From a virus, in the IMG/VR virus record IMGVR_UViG_3300008113_000300, positions 1 through 38,415 of that record: a stretch of DNA of 38,415 nucleotides. One strand, written 5' to 3'. Under the pieces are notes generated by a model. The model saw only the letters and a list, made by a program, of their open reading frames with translations, had not been told where the DNA came from and did no database searches. The number at the start of each line of letters is the position of its first letter. The first letter of the stretch is position 1. A program made the position numbers and the translations under genes. Below, in pieces: positions 14,977-23,600 of this stretch.

Positions 14977-15223
14977 TTAAAATTTCTTTTTTCCATGTTA
15001 GATTAATAGGGTCTAACCTCCCTTCACCGTATTTGCTTTCCAGCTGTTCCACGAATTCGCTTTCAACCTCCCTGCACTTCTCCAATTGGGATATCAGATC
15101 AGATGACTCCGTTTCTAGCTTAGCTATATTTTCTTCAACCGATAATATCGACTGATGGATATTAACAAATTCCCTGGAAAATTTTAATATCTGTTCTCTC
15201 TCCTCTGTTGATAATTGTATCAT
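14960..15223 (-). CDS. Small coiled-coil protein, 87 residues
   Basis: Residues about 5-65 are one long amphipathic helix with heptad-like spacing (VEENIAKLETESSDLISQLE, then REVESEFVEQLESK), highly charged and without Cys except one. The C-terminal LDPINLTWKKEILNEIHQ may be a short separate helix. No membrane segment or signal is seen. It overlaps the spanin-like gene by 17 bases, so the two are probably co-translated and may bind each other. It could equally be a chaperone for the fibre protein encoded just upstream. Function is not known. Confidence 0.6.
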   Translation of the reverse strand: MIQLSTEEREQILKFSREFVNIHQSILSVEENIAKLETESSDLISQLEKCREVESEFVEQLESKYGEGRLDPINLTWKKEILNEIHQ

Positions 15224-15258
15224 ATTTATCTTTGTTTTTTATTTGTTCGTTTTTTTTA

Positions 15259-17409
15259 TTAGTCACCTATATTTGAGAAATCCTGACTAAGATATTCTTT
15301 TAAATTGTGAGATATTATGTCATCAATAACATATGTGTGTGCTTCCTCAACTTCTATTTTAACTATCTCTCCCATATCTATCCGATCCTTGCTTATTAAT
15401 GGCAGAGTTCCTGTAACTGTTTTTATTTCCTTCCCTATTTCTATATCGGTTATACGAACATATACATTATCGGAGGTTAAGAATTTATGGGTATCCGATA
15501 CAGTTACTGTTTTGTCACCTATTACTACCCTAACAATTGGCTGTATCATTATTTCTGCATGAGAGATCTTATAATAGCCCCATTCCTCCGTTTTGTCGTG
15601 TATTGTATAGATTTCTGTTCCAACTCTTAAATCTCCCGCTCTCATCCATTTACTATGATCTATCATAATCATCATATCTGGAGTAGGACAGCCACCTCCA
15701 CCTCCACCGCCGCTGGTGCTCGATGTTCCCGTTGAAACTCCCGTTGAAATCCCCGTTGAAATCCCCGTAGTAACTGAGCTGGTCTCGATACCAACGGTTG
15801 CAGAGTTTGTTAGATCTACATATCCACCTATACCTGTGCAAGTTCGATAGAAAAGCCTAGGGTTGGAGTTATTGGGATTTGCATATGCTAAATAATGCAA
15901 ATCGATGTATTTACATCTATTTCCGGGTATTTCAACAGCACTAAGAAATGAATTCGATACTAATCCACCAGTGGCAGTAAATGTGAAAATTATACCACCT
16001 ATATATTTCTCCAGGTTCTGTCCCGTATCATCAAGCATTATCCTATAAATATTTGTTTTATAAGTGTCATAAACTGGCGGTAGATTTTGAGATACTGATG
16101 CTGGAACTCTAATATAGACCCAAGGCCTATTGGATGCTGTATAGAATGTTGGTTTAATTACTATAACATTTGAATTATAATAATTGGATGCAGTTAAATC
16201 GAATACATTAAAATAGGAAGATTGAAATCCTAGACCCGATGGATATAGCGATGCTAAAACAGTTTCAGTTACTTTCTCTACAATTACTGCTTTCTTAACA
16301 TGATACGAGTAAGGTCCAGCGGTACCACCGGCTAATCCCCCAGTGGATCCAAATATGGTTTCAGCGTGTTTGGAAGTACTAATTGGTCCATATGGTTTAC
16401 CCGATAAAATTGGTCTTCCAGTAAGATCATTAAAAGAAAATGCGTTGGTAACATTAACATTAACGTCGTTCCATATACCACCCGCTAGAGATGCTGTCGC
16501 CGGAGAAATATTTAGAGAATATGTACCTGATTGAAAGGTTGATATTTTCATAGGACCCAGATGACTGAAAGCTGCTGCACTTGCAACCACATTCTGTGAT
16601 ATCAGTCTAAATATGGATCCACTACCAACTGTAGTGTTTGAATATAAATCGAAATCACCATCACCTCTAATGGAAAATGATGATGCTGATATGTTTAAAT
16701 TATTACCAAATAATATTGTTCTAGCCAGTCCGGAGTCTACTGATAGGCCAAGATATGATGTTACATTTAGTGATCCCGTTGATCTATAAATTAATCCGGT
16801 TGAAGAACCGCTGCTGTCCCATAAAAATGAAGGTACACCCGATGATATTGCACCAGACTTACCAAAACTCATTATGGGTCTGGTTGTTTGATCTGATGTT
16901 GATACCACAACCTTTGACTTATTTGGATTGGAATCGGAAGCACCCAATACTCCGTCATTTATAACCAAATTTATTAGAGGAGAAACCGCCGTATCTTTAA
17001 TACCGATAGCGTATTTTTCGGTGGATCCAGCAGGACCTAATATCCACGGGAACGATTTGAAATAAGCCGAGTTAAAGAATGAATATCCACTATAATTCCA
17101 AGCACCTGTAGTCCCCAGTGTTTTTATATCACCGTCCCCTGATGAGTTATCGACCCATACATCATAAGGTATTGACTGACTGCTTAGTGGTTGTGTTGGT
17201 TGTTTAAACCACTGATTTGCTCTGATCCCTGTTGCACCCTTTGTACCTCTATATCCGGCAGGTCCATATAGGCCAGTAGCGCCTCTAGGTCCCATGTGAC
17301 CATCCGGACCAACTCCAAAAAATAGAATCTGATTAAAATTATAGTTAATCTTTCTTACTATCTCTTTTTGAGAATCACCTTGGAAAATATATTTAGTGTT
17401 AAAGTGCAT
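15259..17409 (-). CDS. Collagen-like tail-fibre protein with C-terminal Hint (intein-type) domain, 716 residues
   Basis: Residues 1-32 hold the adaptor motif KINYNFNQILFFGVG shared with the next two fibre proteins. Residues about 33-66 are Gly-X-Y collagen repeats (GPDGHMGPRGATGLYGPAGY), followed by the shared DVWVDNSSGDGDIK...GAWNYSGYSFF module. The middle (about 110-545) is a Ser/Gly/Tyr-rich beta fibre shaft. Residues 548-563 are four TG(I/V/T)S repeats, then seven Gly, then a Hint domain from Cys574 to Asn702, and 14 more residues. The fibre should trimerise and bind host surface glycans or proteins. The Hint domain could cleave at its start and shed or expose the fibre tip. Start at 17409 leaves 3 bases to the previous gene. 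Confidence 0.85.
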   Translation of the reverse strand: MHFNTKYIFQGDSQKEIVRKINYNFNQILFFGVGPDGHMGPRGATGLYGPAGYRGTKGATGIRANQWFKQPTQPLSSQSIPYDVWVDNSSGDGDIKTLGTTGAWNYSGYSFFNSAYFKSFPWILGPAGSTEKYAIGIKDTAVSPLINLVINDGVLGASDSNPNKSKVVVSTSDQTTRPIMSFGKSGAISSGVPSFLWDSSGSSTGLIYRSTGSLNVTSYLGLSVDSGLARTILFGNNLNISASSFSIRGDGDFDLYSNTTVGSGSIFRLISQNVVASAAAFSHLGPMKISTFQSGTYSLNISPATASLAGGIWNDVNVNVTNAFSFNDLTGRPILSGKPYGPISTSKHAETIFGSTGGLAGGTAGPYSYHVKKAVIVEKVTETVLASLYPSGLGFQSSYFNVFDLTASNYYNSNVIVIKPTFYTASNRPWVYIRVPASVSQNLPPVYDTYKTNIYRIMLDDTGQNLEKYIGGIIFTFTATGGLVSNSFLSAVEIPGNRCKYIDLHYLAYANPNNSNPRLFYRTCTGIGGYVDLTNSATVGIETSSVTTGISTGISTGVSTGTSSTSGGGGGGGCPTPDMMIMIDHSKWMRAGDLRVGTEIYTIHDKTEEWGYYKISHAEIMIQPIVRVVIGDKTVTVSDTHKFLTSDNVYVRITDIEIGKEIKTVTGTLPLISKDRIDMGEIVKIEVEEAHTYVIDDIISHNLKEYLSQDFSNIGD
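15304..15690 (-). other. Hint domain at fibre C-terminus (129 residues)
   Basis: Block A begins at Cys574 (CPTPDMMIMI, with RAGDLRVGTEIYTI). Block B is VTVSDTHKFL with His641, and blocks F and G read VEVEEAHTYVIDDIISHN with His701-Asn702. These are the conserved parts of intein and hedgehog-type Hint domains. The residue after Asn is Leu703, not Cys, Ser or Thr, so true splicing lacks its nucleophile. N-terminal thioester cleavage or C-terminal Asn cyclisation remains possible. There is no homing endonuclease insert. Confidence 0.85.
15721..15768 (-). repeat. Four 12-base repeats encoding TG(I/V/T)S in the fibre linker
   Basis: On the plus strand the unit is close to CGTTGAAATCCC, in four near copies in frame, encoding TGIS, TGIS, TGVS and TGTS (residues 548-563). 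The copies are almost identical at the base level, so they look recent and prone to slippage, which would change linker length in 4-residue steps. Confidence 0.8.
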
Positions 17410-17412
17410 ATG

Positions 17413-19095
17413 TTAAGATGTTGCGTTGAATGTTGTTAGTACTCCACAGTAAGGTCCGGTTAAACCACCTCCCCAAGCTGAATAGTATACTTTATACCAT
17501 CTTCTAGTACCACTTGTTCCGCCAGTTCCTGTTATATTAACTATTGTAAATTCAACCGAAGAGGAAGCGGCAGGCAATAAAGCTATTTCTGAATTGTAAG
17601 AAGTGGATAAATTTGGCGATCCTAAAGGATCATTGGTTGTGTTCAGGCCAAGATATTTAAAGTGATTAGCTGTTGTTCGTGAATCATCACTACGGACTCT
17701 GAATGAGATGGCTTCACCATCCTCAACGAGATTTAACCATCCTCCATTGTTACCAAATGTTCCCCCAGTTGCAGGAGTCCATAAGCAAATTCCTCTTTCT
17801 CCAGCTGTTGCTGATGGTGATTTTTTTATCACGTAATCGGATCCGCTGTTTACATAAAAAAGACTAGTTGCTGATGTTGTTACTGATATGGATGGCGATA
17901 CTGTTGTCCAATTTACTGGTACACCATTATATGTTGATTGTAGGGTTTGAGTTAATGTCCTTTCTTCCTGTATAGAGTTGACCTTTTTATTCATATAGAC
18001 ATACCCGTTACCAGAAACAGAGAATAGGGTTGCTCCCGATTGGGCGCTTCTAAATAAAATAGCATCCGGATTAGAGGCTGCATTATACAGATATCTTAGA
18101 TTTCCAGCCAAAGATGAGTATGATAACAACGATAAAGGTGGGTTATTATCCAGACCTCCTGTATAGAAATTAAGAGTTGTTGGAATATTGAACTGTCCGG
18201 AAGAATATGATATATTCTTTGTACTAAATCTAGCAACTCCACTTCCAAAATCAAATATGGTATTTCCTACGGAATTTACTGTAAATGTTTGTGAGCTATT
18301 AATATAAAAATTAAACCCTGTCGACTTAAAATATACAAATCTTGATGTTGATCTAAGTTCCAAATCTGATGACGGTAGGCTAATATTTAATGAACCTCTG
18401 GTATTAAATCCAAGACCATAAACACCGTATATACCAAGGGGATCCGCTGTAGCTCCAGTTACTAGCCATCTAAATCTAGGGGTTGCTGCAGAAAATGCGG
18501 GGCCGTTAGAATATGCGGATTTACTAAATTCGAGAATATTTCTATTCGGATCTGTTCCGTTTGTCGATATTACAAATTTGGAATACTGCGGATTTGCAAA
18601 AATATTGGGTGAAGCCTGTGTTGCCAGAGTTCCCATTGCGGGATTGTCACTAATAACAACAGTATAGTTTATCGGGGTATTTGATGATAAAAAATATCCA
18701 TATTTAGATGATTCGCCCAATGATGTTGTTAGTGGACCTTTTATAGAAAAAAGATCCTGAGATTTAAGATTAAATCCATACAATGACCATGCACCATTAC
18801 CAAATTGATATACGGTGTTTGAGTTTTCTACATTTAGCCAAAAATCTCCAGAAACAGACGAAGACACACTTGGTTGACATGGACCGACGGTCCATACTGT
18901 ACCTCTACTTCCAAAATAACCGTATGATCCAACGGGTCCAGTTGAGCCTTTAGCACCATCAGGTCCAATGGGACCAATTCTTCCATAAGGTCCTCCGCCA
19001 GATGCTAGCAGACTTGCAAAATTATAATTTGCCTTGTCCGTTAGATTTGACTGGGAGTCACCATCCTCAATTCTTAATAGTTTTAAATCTGCCAT
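17413..19095 (-). CDS. Collagen-like tail-fibre protein, 560 residues
   Basis: A paralogue of the flanking fibre proteins. It has the N-terminal motif KANYNFASLLASGGG, then Gly-X-Y repeats over about residues 33-65 (GRIGPIGPDGAKGSTGPVGS), then the shared SGDFWLNVENSN...GAWSLYGFNL module. The shaft is Ser/Asn/Tyr/Gly-rich with repeated beta motifs. The C-terminal domain (about 370-560) includes GERGICLWTPATGGTFGNNG and a closing segment TIVNITGTGGTSGTRRWYK that is also similar in the 514-residue neighbour. It lacks the Hint domain. It is probably a receptor-binding or decorating fibre. The gene is 3 bases before the Hint fibre gene, so they share a transcript. Confidence 0.82.
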   Translation of the reverse strand: MADLKLLRIEDGDSQSNLTDKANYNFASLLASGGGPYGRIGPIGPDGAKGSTGPVGSYGYFGSRGTVWTVGPCQPSVSSSVSGDFWLNVENSNTVYQFGNGAWSLYGFNLKSQDLFSIKGPLTTSLGESSKYGYFLSSNTPINYTVVISDNPAMGTLATQASPNIFANPQYSKFVISTNGTDPNRNILEFSKSAYSNGPAFSAATPRFRWLVTGATADPLGIYGVYGLGFNTRGSLNISLPSSDLELRSTSRFVYFKSTGFNFYINSSQTFTVNSVGNTIFDFGSGVARFSTKNISYSSGQFNIPTTLNFYTGGLDNNPPLSLLSYSSLAGNLRYLYNAASNPDAILFRSAQSGATLFSVSGNGYVYMNKKVNSIQEERTLTQTLQSTYNGVPVNWTTVSPSISVTTSATSLFYVNSGSDYVIKKSPSATAGERGICLWTPATGGTFGNNGGWLNLVEDGEAISFRVRSDDSRTTANHFKYLGLNTTNDPLGSPNLSTSYNSEIALLPAASSSVEFTIVNITGTGGTSGTRRWYKVYYSAWGGGLTGPYCGVLTTFNATS

Positions 19096-19126
19096 CTTAC
19101 TCTTTACTGGGTCTAATTAATTATTG

Positions 19127-19134
19127 TATATATC
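19127..19134 (-). promoter_or_regulatory. Possible promoter element GATATATA
   Basis: The minus strand reads TTCTTTGATATATACAATAATT, with the octamer overlapping the TGA stop of the 514-residue fibre gene and 31 bases before the ATG at 19095. Recurrence at other intergenic sites is the evidence. The overlap with a stop codon could make it a coincidence. Confidence 0.3.
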
Positions 19135-20677
19135 AAAGAACAAAAGATCCCCCGGATCCTCCAGTCTGTCCATAAGCTAGATAAAAAACGGAGGTATTGC
19201 CTCCTGTTACTCCCCTTGCAACAGTAAATTGAACGGTGGTAGCAGCAAAGGGTAAATTTATAACACTAGTTGCATTTCCTGAGGTAGCACCCTTTCCGAT
19301 ATATCTGAATCCATCTGAAATCCCAGTCTGAACCGTATTTGGACTAAAATGAACATCTATATCTATCGATTGTCCATAGTCAAGCCCACCAGATCCTCCC
19401 CATGAATATTCGTTACCATCATATATTCCCACACCAATATAAGTACCTGTTGGCACCGATGGGTTTAAAACTATGGTATTACCATTTTCAAGTATGGCTG
19501 ATGTAACAGGTGTTCCTGGTCTTGATATGAGATACCAGTTTACTATGTTAGCTGATACTAAGCTAGTCGCACCAGGCGTGGTTGATGCATATTGTATTGA
19601 GGTCTCGTGTTTATTCGTTTTAACTTTTCCCTTCGTATCAATAAAAAATTCTTTCCCACTGGATGACTCCAGACTAACATTATATACCGAATGTGATAGT
19701 GTCCCAAACGTATCGCTCATTCTGGATGTTGTTAAACCGGATGATCCTGTTGGTCCACCCGCATAAATATAGGATGATGATGTATTGCTAGCTAAATTTG
19801 CAGCGGAATTCACAGGGGCGGAAATAGATCCAGATCCTCCGGTAACATTAATAAATGAGCTTAAGATATTAAATTGACCGTTTGGTAAATTTATATAAAA
19901 TCCACCTGTTGAATATATTCCAGAACCCGAAGTAGTTCCGTATGATATATCGGTTGATAAAGATGACGTTACGTTTAAATTATTGAACGTGGAAGTAAAT
20001 CCTCCCGAAGCTCCAATAATAAATGCACCTCCAGGAATTTGGAATATCACAGAGTTATCATTTGCATTAAAATTCTTCCACCTGAATAAAGGATGGCTGG
20101 AATAATCAGAAATTGTTCCATCCTCAAGATCGGATCTGGAAAATTCAAGTATCGGTGAATCGTTTACACTGGTATCAGTTGATATCATAAATTTAGAAAG
20201 ATTCTCGTTAAGAACACCCGATTCAGGAACCTTGTCCGCTATTATAAAAAGATAATCATCAGGAACTGTACGATCAATCATTATGGATGATCCTGTACCA
20301 CCCGATGTATATGCTGATGGCGATGATAGAAAAATATTTCCATCCGCTGCTAATGAATATCCAGTAAATACCCACCCAGCTTCGGTGAATTCTTTGATTT
20401 CACCGGTTAAACTATCAACCCAAAAATCTCCATCCACAACGGTACTCTGTAGTGGTGTGGTGGATTGAACATACCATCTTGATCCTCTCATCCCATCAGT
20501 TCCGGTCTGGCCAACAGGTCCTCTAGATCCTATAGGACCGACAGATCCAGTTGGTCCAAATAGTCCCTGTGATCCACCATTTGCCTCTATGATTTCATCA
20601 AAATTCTGATTTAATTTATCTATAACTACCGATTGAGGATCAGTATAGTTTAATGTCTGTATATTGATATTTGGCAT
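19133..20677 (-). CDS. Collagen-like tail-fibre protein, 514 residues
   Basis: First of the three tandem fibre paralogues in transcription order. It starts MPNINIQTLNYTDPQSVVID, continues KLNQNFDEIIEANGGSQG, then has Gly-X-Y repeats at about 36-67 (GPTGSVGPIGSRGPVGQTGT), then the shared DGDFWVDSLTGEIKEF...GWVFTGYSL module. The shaft is Ser/Thr/Gly-rich. The C-terminal region (about 380-514) ends in TVARGVTGGNTSVFYLAYGQ, parallel to the end of the 560-residue protein. The Gly-rich C-terminal tail TGGSGGSFVL may be flexible. It should form a trimeric fibre; the receptor is unknown. It is 7 bases after the 1847-residue gene. Confidence 0.82.
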   Translation of the reverse strand: MPNINIQTLNYTDPQSVVIDKLNQNFDEIIEANGGSQGLFGPTGSVGPIGSRGPVGQTGTDGMRGSRWYVQSTTPLQSTVVDGDFWVDSLTGEIKEFTEAGWVFTGYSLAADGNIFLSSPSAYTSGGTGSSIMIDRTVPDDYLFIIADKVPESGVLNENLSKFMISTDTSVNDSPILEFSRSDLEDGTISDYSSHPLFRWKNFNANDNSVIFQIPGGAFIIGASGGFTSTFNNLNVTSSLSTDISYGTTSGSGIYSTGGFYINLPNGQFNILSSFINVTGGSGSISAPVNSAANLASNTSSSYIYAGGPTGSSGLTTSRMSDTFGTLSHSVYNVSLESSSGKEFFIDTKGKVKTNKHETSIQYASTTPGATSLVSANIVNWYLISRPGTPVTSAILENGNTIVLNPSVPTGTYIGVGIYDGNEYSWGGSGGLDYGQSIDIDVHFSPNTVQTGISDGFRYIGKGATSGNATSVINLPFAATTVQFTVARGVTGGNTSVFYLAYGQTGGSGGSFVL

Positions 20678-20684
20678 ATTCTTT

Positions 20685-23600
20685 TTATATCTTAGTTATT
20701 CCTAGGTCAAAGAGCAGTGAATAGTTATAATTGCTCTCTAGATTATACTCAAAATTATAAATTAAATCCTTATTTTTTGTTAATTTATAATTGATCTCAT
20801 TCGAATATTCCATTTTATACCTATCTGATGATGCTATATCGCCCCTTACCATGTAATTAGGATCCATTGATTTACCCTCAGTAGTTCCGTTTTTATTTAC
20901 ATAAAGATCAAAAATATTTCCTATGTATAAAGGTGATACATTAAGATCTATATAGGTATTAACGTCATCATTTATTGAATCAGGACTTCCCACACCAAAA
21001 TCAGAAATCATATTATCTATAAATACCTGTTTTATTCCTGAGTTAAGCAGATATCTTCTTAACATTCTATCCAACCTTATTGTACCCTTTATTAGATTCG
21101 TCTCCTTGAAATATTGCCAGATAATTTCAGCATCTGGGAATATATTAGGATCTATTTTATCATAATCCACTCCGGAAAGATATGGTCCCACACTTCCTAT
21201 ACCGGTTCCTGAATTGGCAGGAGATATTTCCTGAACGGATTTTATATACGAATCTATAGAATTATTCAGTGCTGCAACGTCTGTATTACCGTTGGTTCTA
21301 GATATCTGAAGGGTTATGTAATTATCAAAATCGATAGGGTCCGGTGTCTTCATTATTTTTGATCCAAAGAATGATTTATATTCTTTCATTGATCTCGTAC
21401 CTGCCACATCAGTATATACAGAAGGACCGGTGAATTTTTGATAATAACCCGGATCCCACGAGGAAGAAAATAAATTAAAGTCTTTCTTCCATATAGGCGA
21501 TTGACCAACTAATGGATATACAGGTCCCTCCGGCAATTTTTCACTTAATGATAATATATTGCTATCGGGGGAAACCTTGCTGAATTGAAGATTTCTTGAT
21601 ATTCCAAAATATAATTTATATGGTGCAAAGTTACAATTTCTAAACGATAGATCTAAAGCAGCATATCCCGATATTTTATCAGTTTTGTCCTTATCAAAAT
21701 GTATCACTTTTCTGAATAAAGGTTCGTATCCTCCAGAATACCTAAGTAATGTTGACGGAAGATTCTGATTTGATTGAACTGTATAACCCGTAGGTGTATA
21801 TTGGCCGATTGTTTGTGGACCTCCATAATAATCGGTTATTCTTGTACCCTTCCCCTTAACTATCCTTGTTGATTTATTCAAACGAAGTTGAAAATCATCA
21901 TATTTTTCAACAGTGACAGAATTTACCTCATCCCAGATATATGTTTTATATGAGATGTATTTAGATCCTCTATTTATTCTTGCTGAGATATCAGCAGCTG
22001 ATATTCTTGTTAATATTGCATCGTAATAACTCTCGCCACCACTCTTCTGGAAAACGGGATTATTTCTGTATATGGATGCTGGTCCTACCGGGACTGTCAC
22101 CGGATTGGATGCAGAAAATGATATACTAAATGTATAGCTAGCAGCACCAGTTGCAACCTTTCCGAATTCAATATAACTAGGTCCTACTCCTATGGGCCAA
22201 GGGTATGTCGGGCTTCCCGTTATTGTAGGAGCTACAAAACTTCCAATACCGGTTGGACTTGGTCCAGAAGTTGCACCAATTGAATTCTCCGCAAAAAATG
22301 TGTGTATTTCTTCTCTAAGATCCGTATCATATGTACTGCTGGGTATATAATTTATTACACCCGGACTGATCACCGTATCTACTATACTACCGGAAGAAAG
22401 CGATAGATCCAGAGCCGAGCTTAACTTTATGTCCGCTATCTCATAATATTTTTCACCCACTGATAGCGGGTTTCTTAATTTTTCCTTATTACTTAATGAA
22501 TACAATAGCGTATAATCAAGGACTGGTGATCCACCAGTTCCACCAGTATATCCTATTGGTAAGGATTTATAATCCCTCATCAGAACATCACAAACCAATA
22601 GTATAAATTTCTGCTGAGCATTCTCTATTATTTCATATCGAACAGGATCCTGTATTATGGAGTCATCCTCCGCTATTGGTCTTAATATAGCAGCAAATTT
22701 ATAATCCTCATATCCTCTGTATTTAGGAATATACTTATCGGCAGAATTTGAATAAGCATCCGAGATATTTGATCTTTTCTTTAAGATAACCTTTACCCCT
22801 CTAAATAGGGTTTCGTAATATCCATCCGATTTATTATATTTAAACGGAGTAAACAATTCTTTTGTATATGAAGCATTATCAACGTATTGTGATTGATAAT
22901 CAGAAGGTTCCACAGTAAAATATGAATTAAGATATAGGTAATCCGAAGGATCTGCACTTCTAGCTTTATTCAAATCTATCTTTCCTGCCAGATAACTGTT
23001 TTGATTCTGCATCTGATCTACAGGAAATCCTACGGGTGGCTGTTCCAATAGGAACCACTCATGCGTAACATATCTTGCATCAGGTACGTTTTTATCCAAA
23101 CTGGGTGAAAAATTTGTCGGTGAGAATGCAGGGCTGACATTAAGTCTATAGTTGTTACCTCTAGAATCTGTACCCGAAGTGTACGCCCATTTATTTATAA
23201 AAGGCACTATCCGGGAAACATTGGCTCTCTCGGCGGTGTAGTTTTCCTGTAAATATTCATACTCGGTATCTAATTTTCCACGATTAAATATTTGCAATTT
23301 GGATGATGTGTCCGTTAGACTATTCGGAGTTAAACTTTGTATGCCTATGAAGCCGTTAAAAGCATCCAAGTCCCCATTATAACCCACCCGTGGATAGTTT
23401 GAAATGGAAGGATTATATTCAATATCGGAATACTGGGCCGGTATAACTATAAGATCCTTGAATAAATTAGGATTAGCATCAGTAAAGGATGTATATCCTG
23501 TAGCACCATAGAATATGTTGCCCTGATTATATAGAGATCCTGCATAATTTATTTGACCCTGCTTTATTACGTAGGGTATATTTTTTACTATTGTATTTGG

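Noticed and set aside
15304-15690. Active splicing intein interrupting a fibre protein
   Set aside because: No C-extein domain follows and the residue after His-Asn is Leu, so standard splicing lacks its nucleophile. A cleavage-type Hint domain fits better.
16343-20677. CRISPR-like or satellite repeats around the fibre genes
   Set aside because: The repeated signal comes from degenerate Gly-X-Y codons, with no constant repeat-spacer pattern.
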